Source of the DNA: Taudactylus pleione | Lineage: Eukaryota > Chordata > Amphibia > Anura > Myobatrachidae | NCBI GenBank assembly: GCA_031769625.1 | Contig: JAUIMM010000213.1 | Coordinates: 2,548,501-2,612,500, forward strand | DNA: 64,000 nucleotides | Direction: 5' to 3' | The notes under the pieces: model-generated | What the model was told of the DNA's origin: nothing | Seen by the model: the letters and a program-made list of their open reading frames with translations, nothing else | Database searches by the model: none | In this document: positions 1 to 12,360 of the stretch, piece after piece | How positions within the stretch are numbered: position 1 is the stretch's first letter | Layout of the letters: each line of letters opens with the position of its first letter | Made by a program: the position numbers and the translations under genes

Positions 1-112
1 CTCGGCTGCGGTGTGAACGGCGCCAACTCAGGAATATCCTGGGTCGGCGCCGGGGAAATTCCGGGTCTGAACCGGAAATTCAGTGTAAATGCGGTATAAT
101 GGACTCAGATAA
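1..112. mobile_element. Fragment of palindromic element, cut by the window edge
   Basis: The sequence matches, in reverse complement, the part at about 8050-8130 (shared blocks GGAATATCC, GTCGGCG and AAATTCCGGGTCTGA). It is therefore the end of a second copy of the outer palindromic family at 7584-8432. Confidence 0.6.
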
Positions 113-1151
113 AACCTTACACTTGACAGATAACCAACTCATGCCTTATTATTCTCAGGGCAGGAATCTATGAGACTTCCTTGTGAAAAGCTCATATTTC
201 AAAAAAACTTGGTTGCATTAAATACACCTGTGTAACCTGTCAGTTTTTAATTTCAGGGGATTCGTTCACACCCCCCCATAAAAGGTAAAATACTTATATT
301 GGTAAAACGGAAAGTAAATTTAAGGAGCGTATGGCGGTACATTGCTCGGTCATATGTAAATGCATTAAGCTCTGGGGCTAGTGAACAACCGGTTGCCTGG
401 CATTTTATGGAAAAACGGCATCCTTTATCATTCGGTACAGGAAGACTGACCACATTCCTCCTCTGTCACGGGGTGGGGATCGTGCTTTGAAATTATTACA
501 ATTCGAAGCACGATGGATTGCTCGCTAAATGAGGTCTAAATGAACATTTATCTTATGCTAGTTTCATATGATTATAATTCTTGATACTCTGTAGTACCTT
601 AATGATCTTGTTTAATTACTAGTCCTTAGACCGGATTGTTAAACCATAGAAGTGATTAACTTTAGAGTAATAGTCGCAGCGCTTTGTATCCAAATGTTTT
701 ATTTTATTGTTTGTGTATTGTAGCCTTGGTGATGGTGACACGATAGGAGGCGCCTAAAATGTGATGATGTCATCCAAATGTGCTGCCGGACGGGAGAGCG
801 GTCCCGACTCCAGGGATACGGCTTTACTTGTACTGCAGTTCTGTATATAAAAGGTATTTAATGTTGGTGTCTCTTTATTTTGACAAAGGTTTTTCATAAA
901 CGGAAACGTTGATCTGCTTAAAGCACCGATCTAAGTCTCTTTATTGCACATGCCATTGGAAAAAGAACATCGGCAGTACATGCCAATACAAATTGATGAA
1001 TTTACCAACCTTGGAGTGACGCAGTTAATTTTTCAGTATAACAAATTTTCCACTGAGGGCACTCAAGTGGTTATTCTTAGGCCAGTCACATCAGTCCCTG
1101 CCCCGGTGAAGCTTACAATCTATATTCTCTACCACAATGAATGCACACACA
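113..1151. other. Unassigned intronic sequence
   Basis: AT-rich, with no gene, exon motif or clear repeat recognised. The next PCGF3 exon was looked for here on the minus strand and not found. Confidence 0.5.
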
Positions 1152-1347
1152 GGGGTCTATTTATCAAGCAGTGAAGAGTGTGGAGAAGTGGACCAGTTTA
1201 GAAGTTGCCCATAGCAACCAATCAGCTATGAAGTAGCATTTATCAAGTACAGTCTATAAAATAATAGGTAGGAGCTGATTGGTTGCTATGGGCAACTTCT
1301 CCACTGGTTCACTTCTCCACACTTTCACTGCTTGATAAATAGACCCC
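1152..1347. mobile_element. CCAATCAGC palindromic MITE
   Basis: Arms GGGGTCTATTTATCAAGCAG and CTGCTTGATAAATAGACCCC are near-perfect inverted ends. The inner arms hold CAACCAATCAGCT and AGCTGATTGGTTG. No coding capacity. Confidence 0.85.
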
Positions 1348-1774
1348 ATACATTCTAGGGATAATTAATTGTCAGGAGCCAATTAACCTACCAGTATATT
1401 TTTAGAGTATGAGATGAAACCTACACAAGCACAGGGAAGATAACAAGAGATATGGTAAGAACTTACCTTTGTTATCTCTGTTTCTACGAAGTCTATAGGG
1501 TCCACAGGGTTGCCCTTGGGGTATAGGTTGGGAACCAAATCCGGGCACCATGCAGTTAAAGCTTTTAGCTCCCAGGATGCACTTGGGTCCACTCTCCCTA
1601 TAACCCCACCCCCAAGCCAGAGGCACCTCAGTTTGTAAGTAGCCAAAGGCCGGAGGAGGAGAGAAAAAGAGAGAGAAAACTGGAACACTCAACCATACTC
1701 ACAGAAATGGGAGACTGAAAACTGGTGATCAGCCACACAGCCCATATGAAGCCAGGTGCGTCAGGGCGGGCGCC

Positions 1775-1895
1775 CTGTGGACCCTATGGACTTCGTAGAA
1801 ACAGAGATAACAAAGGTAAGTTCTTACCATATCTCTTGTTTTCTACTTCAGGGTCCATAAGGGGTCCACAGGGTTGACCTTGGGGATGTCCCAAA
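1775..1895. repeat. DIRS copy A internal complementary region
   Basis: It carries the complement of its own left end (CCATATCTCTTGT, ending 1839) joined to the complement of its right end (TTTCTACTTCAGGG, from 1840). The left end of this copy begins ACAAGAGATATGG, unlike ATATGAGATATGG in copy B, and the internal region follows its own copy in each case. Confidence 0.88.
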
Positions 1896-2595
1896 GCAGT
1901 TCAACCAAGGGTGGGGACGCTCCTGTGCTGAGAGGAGAATCCGTTGCCAAAAAGGAAGCATCCTGAGAGGCAAAGGAAACCAATGCCTAGAACCTTAAAA
2001 AAGGTGTGGACAGAAGACCACGTGGTCACCTAGTAAGGCAAAACAGCCGAGGCGCCACAGCGAGCCGCCCACGAGGGTTACATGGCCCATGAAAAAACAA
2101 GCCTCAACTACAGAAAGGCCTACCCATGGGTAGGCCCCTGAGGAAGACATACGAGGCCATCCAGCCAACAGTTGGTTATAGGCCGACCAGCCTTTCCTGT
2201 GAAAACCAGAAATCGCAGACCACCAATAAGGAGTCCGATTTCCATAAGAAACTTGAACGGATCACATAAATCCAAAGAGGCCGGACCACAGTCAATGAGG
2301 CCACACCAGCTGAGAGGACTGGGGAATGAATGGCCGTACCATAAGTTCCAGAATAATATGGAACCTAAAAACCACTTTAAGAAGAAACACAGGGGGAGAG
2401 CAACTCACACCCTGACATGAGAACGCTCCCAATTCAGACACTCTCCTGGTTGATATAAACACCCTGAGAGAAAGAGAGAGCCTAAGCAATAGACCATGTA
2501 ATGGCTATCACCACCAGCGGTTCCATTGACTGTCCCCGGAGGGAACGAAGAACCACTACTAACTCCCAAGGAGTCCCTAGGGAGGACAAATGGAG

Positions 2596-2805
2596 TCATA
2601 ATCCAGAAAAACACTCCAAAGGATGAAATGGATACCAGAGTGGAGCAATTCCATATCTTAACCATACTGACAGTGTAGAGATCCGCACAGTCAGGAAGGC
2701 CAGGCCGAGGGTGAAACCCAAGCCAGAAGAAAGGAATGCCAGAATATCTGGAAATCCTGGACATCGTATCGACAGGTACAATACCATAAGAATTATGGCT
2801 GCCAC
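2596..2805 (-). pseudogene. DIRS copy A tyrosine recombinase remnant
   Basis: The translation includes ILAFLSSGLGFTLGLAFLTV and STLSVWLRYGIAPLW, matching ILAFLQAGLDHGLRLASLKV and SALSVWFHRRIATI of the copy B recombinase N-terminal domain. Short and isolated; frame is lost on both sides. Confidence 0.75.
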
Positions 2806-4241
2806 AGTTCGTGATAGGTCCCAGCAAAAGCTGATCTATGTGCTCTAATCATTCCAACGATGACAAAGCCAGGGAAGCCATAAGACCACTGTAGGGACGC
2901 AGTCAACGACAAACGACCCAGGTCCAAGGCAAAACCAAGGACCCTGAGACAACAGGTCCGGGCAGTGAAGCATCAGGAACAGAGTATCGATGGAGAGACT
3001 CCGAAAATCCAAGTACCCCTGACATCTGTGGCAATCAGGAGCCACCAGCAGGAAAGCATCTCCGTCTCAATTGAAACACTTCCCTCGAGGAAGAAGGGAG
3101 ACCGGAGAACACAGGTACGCAAGGTGGAAGGACAACTTCACCAACAAAGTCACTGAATGTTGCTTCAGAATCCCCAGAGCTGGACTGTAACACCATAGTG
3201 TAATAAAGTCAGAAGGCCAGGAGGGTAACCTCAGGGGGGTCCCCCCTGCTCACCAGGAGATGAAACCTCTCTTGGGGAAGAGACTATTCCCCGGGATGCA
3301 CGTCGTGACGGCTGAGGACTCCCGCTTCCCCCTGGAGAGCTCCTGAAATGAACGCTGCCGAGATGGTCAGGAGGAGACCCTCGGACTGAGATGGTCGGGA
3401 GGAGACCCTCGGACTATGTCCGAATGTGTGACATACCTGTCATTGCCACCCAATGAACAGTGTTGCTAAAAAGGAAGCCACTGTCCTGACCCTGTCGGAC
3501 TGAACTTTTTCAGGTTCACCGGGAAACAAGAGTTATGCCAGAGTGAAGGCCCAAGACAGGCTAAAGTTCCAACAAGATAATTGACAGGGTGGAATCGAAA
3601 GACGTCCAACTGCACTGAAATGGATGCGAACCAGACACTGTCCATAGCAAAGAATACCCTGGACGAGATGGCCATAGCCACCCGGAAAGGGACCGACTTG
3701 CCTCCGGAGAGAGCATCATCGTTTGAACAGTGATCCGACAGAAAAAAACTTGTTCCATCTGGAGATAAGCCAATTATGGAAAGGCCTGGAATGGAACTGA
3801 GCCCATTCCACCCTTCCAAAGGCAGACACTGAATAACTGACCATGCATCCCAGAGTGTAATGACATATGTCACTGCGTAGACATCCATGTACTCCTAGTG
3901 GAAGAGTGGAGATTCCGTCTTACGCCAGAAGAATTCTCAGCTTCTGAGAATCCAGCAGGGCTCCTAGATGAAGAATACCAGATAGGGATGCAGGGAGGAC
4001 TTTTTTCCCCGTTGATTAAACGTCTGCACCCTGAATAAGCCACGGTCATCCTGACCTGGCTGTAAAGTAACTCAGTGATCCTGCTAAGAGCAGGAGGCCA
4101 TCCAGGTACAGGAGCATTGGGATATACTGAACAGGAGAACTGTCAGAAAATCCAAAACGCTGGTAAACCCTTGTGGGGCTGAGGACAGTCCCAACAGGCA
4201 GAGCCCGAAAAATTGTAAGTGTTGCTGTGATACAGCAAACC

Positions 4242-4442
4242 TCAGTCCATGCTAAGGAAAAAGGTCTCTGTAAGTACCCGTAGGAACACGTCCTGTATAT
4301 CCAGTGATACCATAAAGTCCCCAGGTACCAAACATAGTATGATGGAGCATAGGGATTGCCTCCTGAGCCCAGGTAGCTTTAGGAACTGGTTCAGGGAATT
4401 GAGACAGAGAATAGGCCAAAGCGGACCATTCAGCCACCGCAC
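4242..4442 (-). pseudogene. DIRS copy A reverse transcriptase remnant
   Basis: A 66-codon open stretch contains CLVPGDFMVSLDIQDVF, matching the LEPGDYLVSLDIQDAY region of copy B with the metal-binding Asp kept. Frame is lost on both sides. The downstream active-site box has become YLDG, so the enzyme would be dead even without the frameshifts. Confidence 0.85.
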
Positions 4443-4740
4443 CAGAAAGAAAGCAGAACAACCAGTCCCTCGCTGAGAAAGTGGGGATGGCCTAATTAGC
4501 CCCGCTTATCGCAACAACTGTATAGCTTTCTGGATTTGAAAGGCTCTGTTCGGGTATGAATAAGGGCCCGCGTACCATCACATGTAAAGAGGCCGCCTGA
4601 GCAAAGACAGGGCATACCCTCCTACCCACGTAGCCGCGGCAACTTGACACTAGTACCGGGCGAACTGAGAAAATCGATATCTACCAGTGGTAGGCCTGTC
4701 TCGTCGGGCTGAAGATATATCCGTAGGTTCAGAAGCAGGA

Positions 4741-4956
4741 TCAGCTGGCAGTACAGGCCTGCTCGGTACTGGAAATGTCGGCCCTTGTAGAGACCGATAG
4801 TCTACGAAGAAACAGACCTTTAGGCTGACCAAGAGGACAAAAAGACTTAACAGACTCAGTCTGAGGCCTTGTAGTGGGCATAGCTGAAGGCGGTAAACTT
4901 GTCGTTAGTAATACTGCCAATGTAACTACAATCTTGTCAAGGTCAGGACCAAACAA
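4741..4956 (-). pseudogene. DIRS copy A gag remnant
   Basis: Begins MFGPDLDKIVVTLAVLLTT, matching LFGPDLDKIVATLAAAKSA of copy B gag near residue 400. The similarity decays after about 20 residues. Confidence 0.75.
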
Positions 4957-7247
4957 GATCTACCCAATAGATGGTATCTGCACCTCTGCATTCCCAGAAC
5001 GCAGCCATAGGGTATTACGGAGGATACAGTCGCAGCCGGAACTCTGAAAGCTAGGAGACTGGTATCCAATATAGGCATTTCCACCAATGACAACTGCATA
5101 TATTACGTGAGCGACCAAATACATTTGAACCACAGACATGTTGGAGGGGAAAAAAACATTACAAATGCATCAGCTCAGTATGCAATAGTATTAACCAACC
5201 ATGCTATAGCCATGGTAGGATGGGCAACAACCCCTGAAAGCGAGTATACTGACTTCAGGCAGAGTTACCACCTACGGATCCGAAGAATCCGACCACGCAG
5301 GAATGGGAGGCGTAGTAATGTCTGTAATCAGATGAGTAACATGCCCATGACCCTCAGGGAGTTTGGGACAGGAGGCCAAACACTGTTGTAAAACCTCGTA
5401 TCTGGCAACAGCCAGAGTCCCGCCATACGATCCACCCGCTAGTCAGCAACAGGGAACCCGAAGGCACATAAGACTGAGGGTGTATGATTCCGGTGCAGGT
5501 CAACATTCACTCTAACCAGAATGGACCTGCTACCAGCCCTAAAGCAGGGATAATAATACCTGAAATATGCTTCCCCCCCCCAAGTGTAAGAGGGAAAGAG
5601 CCCAAAACAGCAGCCAGTTCACGGCAGAGCCAACTGGGAAGTAACCACAGGGCGTATACCATGCCAATTTGCGTTTTGTAGAAAAAACGACATCCACCCA
5701 GGGTGGCAGTTGTGGAAATCCCTGCAAGGGGAATGACAGACTGTTGTGGCACCTGTAAGGAGCGATAGTCTGTGTCACAGGAGTAGAGTGCAAGGAACAG
5801 CAAGAATACCCTGAGATGAAAAGGGCAGTATGGTGAAGTATCCCCAAGTGAGGTACAACAAAGGGGCCCGCCCGGCGATCCGCAATCGAGAGGATCCCAA
5901 GAAACAAACCGCCCAAGGGGGTCGTGTAAGGGGCCCGGCACCAGATGGCGCCGCATACATAACCCTGAGTCAAATCCTCCGCACTAACACCTGCAGCACA
6001 TGACCTGCAGGATAGCAAAAATGGGTGCAGTATCGCGCTCTTTCCCCTTGTCAGACCTATCTGACCATGGCAGAAATATCAAGCAGCGCTATACCGGTCC
6101 TCACTGATGCTAAAATTAGCTGCAGAGACCCATTTTCCGCGTATGCAACACACAGTTCCACCTAAAATATGGCAACGTGCAGCACGCAACAGTATGTGAC
6201 AAACCTCACAAATATTAACGAGTATATACATGTGAGGTCTCAGAACCACCCTAAGTACAGCTGTATTAGGGCAGATAAAGAAAAGGGATAGATATACACT
6301 GACAGGTGAGAATAAAGAACAGACAGTCAGCACTAGCATAAGTCACATACCATGCAGATATATACATAAACATGTCATATAATATACTGCACTATGTCAC
6401 TGCATTCAACTTACCCAGATTCCGTGTCTGGGAAGGCTACAGCGCTGTGTACACTGACCTGATGGTGAAGCACGCAGGGGGACTGGACCAACTGCCATCT
6501 CTGGAGATTTCTGCTGCACCACAGAGAAATGGCCGCTGGAGACCTCAGAAGAAGCGTGGCCCGCAGAGGAATGCAGCTCAGCGACGCCAGACTATGTTTA
6601 CTGAGAGACGTGCTGAGCTGAGGAGCCGCTACAACAGGGAAGGCTTCCTCCCCTGGCCGGCTATTAACCCCCCAGGACGCGGGCTCCCAGCGCCGATCGC
6701 TAAGTCCCTGGTGGTCTAGTGGACACACGGGGTATGGGGGGGCCTGCCGCCACTGCCGGCGCCTCCGGTCTGTCCCCAGAGACCGGAGGCACAGGACTGC
6801 GACCTTACCTACTCCCCGTGGATCTGGCAGCAGTCCTGGGCGCCCGCAGAGTCCGGCTAGTACAGACTCTGGGGTCCCGCTGAGATCCCCAGATCTGTAC
6901 TGGCGTCTCAGCGCCGGCGGGGTGACGGAGCGGTAGCTTAGACGTCCTATGGACAGTCCGACGCTGCCGCTCTGAAGAGTCCAAAGTAAAAATAAAAACT
7001 CTGTTCTTAGAAAAAAATAAAGCTATGTGGCTGTTAATCAGCTCCCCACTGCACTAAACGGTGACCCGACTCCGGCCGGACACCAACTTAAACTGAGGTG
7101 CCTCTGGCTTGGGGGTGGGGTTATAGGGAGAGTGGACCCAAGTGCATCCTGGGAGCTAAAAGCTTTAACTGCGTGGTGCCCGGATTTGGTTCCCAACCTA
7201 TACCCCAAGGTCAACCCTGTGGACCCCTATGGACCCTGAAGTAGAAA

Positions 7248-7583
7248 TATAGATAGTGCTGTGGTGAGAATAAAACCCAAAAGCTCAGTACTGTGAGGCT
7301 GTATTGATAACCACTACACTATCTTTGCTGCCCTATAGCTATATAGGCAAATAATGTTAACAGAGGCTGAAGCGGATATCATCATAATGGTGTGTCCCAC
7401 AGAGTGTTTCTTCACCCCCCCCTCAAGTAATACTGTCTGGAGAGCATATCGGGCCGGACTCTGAGTGGCACACAGTGTCGATTGTTTTAAGTCTACAGAT
7501 GTGTCCCAGTCGCACAGCACATGCATCCTGATTGTTACCACTGAAAGACACAGAGAATCGGACGCAGAGTATGTGAATATTAT
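7248..7583. other. Unassigned sequence between DIRS copy A and a palindromic element
   Basis: No domain or inverted ends recognised. Possibly part of another decayed repeat. Confidence 0.4.
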
Positions 7584-8432
7584 ACCCCTTTTCCACCAAA
7601 ATTCCCGGTCTGACCCGGAGTTGGAACAGAGGGCCTGATTCAGAGGTGGCTCCGTCGTGCGCATGCGCGAGAGCCGGATAGCGACGGGCAAGCCGTCGCT
7701 CCGGGTCTCGCTACAAAGGGGGCGTGCTGTCGATGTTGAGTGACAACACGCCCCCTTTGGTGGCTGGGGTCGTGGCTGCCCAGATGGACGCGTTCCCATG
7801 GGAACATCCTACCGTCTAGGGCCGGCCCCACTGACATCACAAGTGATGTCAGTGGGTGAACTTCTTGCTTTTACAGAGCAAGAAGTCCACTGGTATTTGC
7901 GGCAACGAGACCTTACCACAAGGGTCTCGTCGCACGTCCGATGGTCTTGACCATCGCGACCATCTTCCTGGCCGCTCTAAAATTAAGAAGGACGGCCCTG
8001 ATTCAGAGCGAGCGCTCTGTCAGAGCGTCCGGCTCTGAATCAGGGCCAGAGTTCCTATCCGGATCAGACCCGGAATTTAGCCGACGCCGACTCGGGATAT
8101 TCCGGAGTCAGCACCGCTCACACCGGAGTCGGGTCTGCATAGACCCGGCTTTCCCAGTGTGAAAGTGGACGCTTGGAGATGATATCATCTCCAAGCGCCA
8201 ATGAAGCCGGACCAATTGGCAAGCAGCGCACTCCAGGTCATCGTGACCCGGAGTGCGCTGTTCTCACAGCAGGGTTTCACGGGCTACGCCCGTGTTAAAC
8301 CCTGCTAGTTACCTGGGGTGGATTGCCGGGTCACTCGACCCGGTGATCCAACCCTCTTCCCCTTTTACACCAGGGAGCTGCCCAGGTTAACCCTGCAATA
8401 ACCTGGTTTTTAGCTCCGGTGTAAAAGTCGGC
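7584..8432. mobile_element. Outer palindromic element interrupted by a serial-hairpin element
   Basis: The left border reads CCCCTTTTCCACCAAAATTC and the right border ends CCGGTGTAAAAG; the interior is a row of hairpins (for example TTGGAGATGATATCATCTCCAA and GCGCACTCC...GGAGTGCGC). Exact borders are approximate. A different family is inserted at 7631-8047. Confidence 0.6.
7631..8047 (-). mobile_element. Serial-hairpin element, copy 1
   Basis: Ends GGGCCTGATTCAGAG and CTCTGAATCAGGGCC, flanked by AGA on both sides (7628-7630, 8048-8050). Interior hairpins include the CGCCCCCTTT pair, GTTCCCATGGGAAC, CACTGACATCACAAGTGATGTCAGTG and GATGGTCTTGACCATC, in the reverse order to copies 3 and 4. Confidence 0.85.
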
Positions 8433-9143
8433 GTTCCTGGGAGGTAACGGGTGTGTCTAAGCCGACACATGTATTTCACTGAAAGCGGCTGTGCCCAAAC
8501 ACACTGACCTGCTCACACAGGAGGCCATACTCAGACAGAGTAACTGCACTTGCCATAGAGCACTCCCAGTTTTTGAAAATCATCCACAGCATTAACAGAA
8601 GATGTAGGTGCAACTGCGGTGAGAAAATGCAGCCGTCACTGTATCCCTATCAGTCAGCCCTGTTATGTACATTCTCATTTTTAGCATTAAACGCTGAAGC
8701 CTTTGCTTCCACCTTTGATTAGAGATGAGGAAAGTAGCTTGATTCTAGCTATGCAAAAACCTAAACATTAATTCAAAATAAGTTGTTCTACAAACTGAGC
8801 CAGTGCTACCTTCACAAATGAGAGTAATTACAAATTTGTTGTTGTTTCATTATCTGCCCATTGGGTAGGTGGGTTCAAAAAGGTCAATGTTTAACCAAGT
8901 GAAATGATGCTACATGCTCTGAAAATGGATATGATCCATTACATTCTTCTTCTTTTAAAAGTGTAATTATGCATAAAGTGCACAATTTCCTGTAACATAT
9001 AATAAATTGGTATACTATTTTAGTTGTCAGACATAAAGTGTACATTAATTGCACACATATTATTATGTTACAACACTGGGAGACTAAAACATATGATCAA
9101 TTTGACTCTGGATGACAACACAATGTCAAGGCATGCCACTTAC
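8433..9143 (-). other. PCGF3 intron 3' of the second coding exon, nothing recognised
   Basis: Unique-looking AT-rich sequence next to the exon. No further exon, repeat ends or other element recognised. Confidence 0.5.
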
Positions 9144-9240
9144 CCTATATACTGTAGAGGGTGGCTTTGATGGATGACAATTCTGCATGTGGGGCAGGTG
9201 TTATTTTCTTCCAAATATTTCACCAAGCAACTCCTACAAA
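9144..9240 (-). CDS. PCGF3: PCGF3, second coding exon (RING finger, second half)
   Basis: This 97-base minus-strand exon is bounded by a T-rich acceptor ending TTTGCAG (AG at 9242-9241) and a consensus donor GGTAAGT (GT at 9143-9142). Phase fits the upstream exon exactly: one base plus two gives Phe37, and two bases are left over for the next exon. It encodes residues 37-68, reading FCRSCLVKYLEENNTC then PTCRIVIHQSHPLQYIG. This supplies RING ligands Cys38, Cys41, Cys52 and Cys55, so the two exons together complete a C3HC4 RING (C-x2-C-x12-C-x-H-x2-C-x2-C-x10-C-x2-C). The ORF is too short to stand out by length and was found by motif. The following exon, expected to begin with the HDRTMQDI segment, was not found and probably lies left of the window. 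Confidence 0.95.
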
Positions 9241-9495
9241 CTGCAAATAAAAATAAAAAACAGGTTATTTTTTTCCTTTGAAGAAAACTGGCCCTTAGAT
9301 TTAAAAACAAAAATGTTACTGCTACAACCTGCTCTTTTCAAATATTAAAAACAAGGCCACAGTGCATTTCCTTTAAACTGCAAAAGGCTAATTAACAAAC
9401 TATTCTAATTAAAATTGCTCCTTTCTTGGCTACCATCTGTGTACAATTTAACAAACATGGCTTTACTTCATTTTAGCTTCTCAGTTACTGTCAAA

Positions 9496-9514
9496 CAGTG
9501 CCATCTAGTGGTCA
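9496..9514 (-). promoter_or_regulatory. CTCF-like motif near PCGF3 exon
   Basis: CAGTGCCATCTAGTGGTCA matches the CTCF core in reverse orientation (CCACTAGATGGCA on the minus strand). It lies about 256 bp upstream of the second coding exon in gene sense. A motif match only. Confidence 0.35.
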
Positions 9515-11902
9515 CATGATAATATCCTACACAGCAATAAGCTCCATTTTGAACAAAAAAACAGCAAGTTACTGTATATACAATCTCTCAGCAAACAGCA
9601 AAAGAAAAAAATATCTCCTGAAATTCTATTTATATCTTTAGTTTAGTCTGAAGAGCAGACTGGACAGAAGTACATCAATCACATAGAAAACTGTTTGCAA
9701 ATCTTTAGTACACAGATCATTTTACAACCAATAAAAAAATGAAGATCTCCCAGATGTGTTAGCTTGTATACAGTATGGTTTTGCAAGATACTGGCAGCGA
9801 CTTCTGCTATTTAGGGAACACTTTTCGATCAACAATTAAATCACACCATTCTCTTTAAATGGACAGTTCTGACAAGTTGGACTTAATTGGACCTTGATGG
9901 GATTGCTACAGCAGCTTTTATTTCCCTGTATTTCTGCAGACAACAAAGTCATTGCAAGTTAGGACCACTCTTAGGGTAACAGGATGTGGCGTAGCTTGGA
10001 GAAAACTTATGCTACTTTCAAAATAACTGTGGTTGCCAGATCTGAAAGTAGCAGTGTTTAGGAACGGTTACTTCAGTAACCACAACATGAGGAAATAAAA
10101 GGGGAAAAAGTGATTGTTGATAGCTTAGTAAGACAATTTACTGTGCCACTGTTAATAGAGCCTGATTTAATCATGCCATGTGACATATCAGTCTCCATTA
10201 ATGAGTAGTAGTATGGGTGTGGAGCAGAAGTTCTCTCTCGATGTAAAGCATTGTCTCCTTCGGGTAAGACTTTCTCAAGATCTGTTACTTCTATACCTTT
10301 TGACACTGGGGCAGTAAAGATCCATAGGCATGAGACATGCTAAATGACTGTTGATCCAGACAGTGTCACTGGTGCATGCCAGTTCCGTGTCACTGACCAC
10401 TCAGGATGCGCTTGGTTCTCGGACTGGTCTTGCTGAAGCTGTCCATTAGCCTAAGCATAGTGGGTGCAGTGATCACCAGACAGCCTGTCATAGCAGGATA
10501 GTGCTGGACTTATGTTATCTCTTACATCACCTGTGCTGCCTCATTGTGAAGGGAGCCACCATAAGTCTAGCAACTCTCTAGGACATTTAGGAAGGATGCT
10601 TGCTGACATGTTACTAAGCCATGACAGAGGGTCTGGCCTTTACACCTCTGCTTTATCACAGCAATCTGATGACCCGAGTAGCACTCCTTACTTGCTCAGT
10701 GTCACACTAGGAAGATGCAGTCACCTGAAATCCTCTGCATTTGTTTAATGTGCAGCTTCTGTTACTTTCCCATATTACATTTTGTCCTAAAGTTTTTCTG
10801 CACATCCTGCTGCTCATTTGCACCTCTTCTTCAAATGATTTTATACCGAGATGGCACAACAAAGTTCTTACTTGAAATCTAAACTGCACTATTTACTTTG
10901 CAATTGTCATATACGTGCCAACTTTGTTAAAGTTTATTTACTATGTATCATATGGAAAAAGAATGCATACATTAATTAAAAACATCTTTTTTTTAATCTA
11001 AACTGGATCCTCCAAAGATACACCTATATATCCAATGTATGGATATCCACGTAGCAATCATTTTAGTATTGTACTGTGGTGACTGACAAATTAAAAATAA
11101 TTGCCGTAAGTGCATACTTGCTTTTCTACCTCTACTCTGGGAAATCCCACAGAGCAAGTCCAAGGGACTAGTGAAGGGGGCATAATGACTTCTTCTCTCC
11201 CAGGAGTCTGGGTGGACTTCACAAAATTTCACAGTCTCCCAGAAATAGCCAAAAATGCATAAACTATAAAGACATGGGGCAATCACCAGATTTTTATATC
11301 AGTAGTCCATATCCAGCAGCCTAGGACACATCCAGTCACATACTGTAGTCGTTGATGGGGCTTTCTTTATCATAAAGCCGCACAGTGCTACTCCATCTTG
11401 TTGGGCAGTGAGCACTCAACTCATGAAACAGAAATGTGTTCCTAACCTTTAGAATATGGAACATGTTCTGGGTCAGACTGTGTGCCTGGGTATTATCAAA
11501 ATGCTTTACAAATATCTAGTACTACATGCTGGGGATACAAGTAAGGAAGTCCTTGGGAATAATGACTGGGGAGAAAAATGCAAAGTAAACTGATACCATC
11601 CCTTCCAATCTAATTGAGGAGAAAAAAATGTTTTAAAAGGTTTTGATTACTTCTCACTCGACAGCACTGGCCAGTTAATGCTCTTGCAAAAACATTGTAA
11701 TGAAGGCAGTTTGCAGAAAAAAAAAAAAAAACAATAAAAAAAGAGTGCAAGCTGGCTAGATCACTACATAACCTCTACTGAGAAATCCGGCAACGCAACG
11801 ATGATCATACTTCTATGGGCTCAACTTCTCTGCATCTCTGTGTCTTTGTAGTGTAAAAACAAATGCCAATAAAAGGGTGTGGCTGGCAGATAGTGTACTC
11901 TG
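9515..11902. other. Intronic sequence with no recognised repeat or gene
   Basis: About 2.4 kb of AT-rich sequence with poly-A runs (for example 11717-11731). Short ORFs have no recognisable domain. Some may be old decayed repeats. Confidence 0.45.
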
Positions 11903-12360
11903 GGCCTGAGTTGTAAGCTAATGCAAACGCATTTGCGTATTTTGCAGCTTATCAGTTGCTAAAATATACTATACTAATGCATCAGCGGCGGAATTTGTAT
12001 TGAGAAGCCCACCGGAACCCTCGTAGCTGTCCGCAACGGCATACACAAACGCAGCTTCGGAAGCAGACCCTCAAACATCGAATGAGTCTATGGTCACTCA
12101 GATTGGACGTGGTAATTGTGCCGCTGGCTAGTACAAGCCCAGGAGACCGTCCCGACACCCCCATGTTTTGGCCAGAACTCCCTTTAACCAACCACAAAAC
12201 GGTCTCTTCCTGTCAATCAATTGATAGTGAATCCTCACAGCGAGCGCAATCGCAATTCATTCGCAGCGCGTGTGCAATGCGGCTGTGATGCATGCGCAAA
12301 CACCCGATAATCGCTCAACTGCGTGAATATCGGAATAGCGTTCAACTCTGAATCAGGCCA
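11903..12360. mobile_element. Element with GGGCCTG...TCTGAATCAGGCC ends, type 2 interior
   Basis: The left end GGGCCTGAG and right end CTCTGAATCAGGCC resemble the serial-hairpin family, but the interior differs. It shares AATCCTCAC and ATAATCGCTCAA...CTGCGT blocks with 18621-19085. Confidence 0.65.

Larger units (their letters stand above)
1443..7247 (-). mobile_element. DIRS retrotransposon copy A, old and inactivated
   Basis: Same architecture and orientation as copy B: inverted repeats near 1480-1630 and 7094-7247, an internal complementary region near 1775-1895 with its joint at 1839/1840, and the same terminal GAAGTAGAAA followed by TA. It is 5,805 bp. All ORFs are broken into short pieces. 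Recognisable remnants on the minus strand are recombinase (about 2805-2596), RT with VSLDIQDV (about 4330-4290), the RT active site read as YLDG instead of YLDD (about 4110-4090), and gag with FGPDLDKIV (about 4956-4925). The termini differ in many positions from copy B, so this is a separate subfamily or a much older insertion. It lies in the PCGF3 intron downstream of the second coding exon, in sense with the gene. Confidence 0.9.

Noticed and set aside
5507..6018. Minus-strand ORFs of 149 and 159 codons
   Set aside because: They overlap each other in the decayed gag/leader region of DIRS copy A and show no gag motif; probably chance openings.
1443..7247. Reading this stretch as an LTR retrotransposon
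   Set aside because: Terminal repeats are inverted, not direct, and an internal complementary region plus recombinase remnants are present, which fits DIRS.
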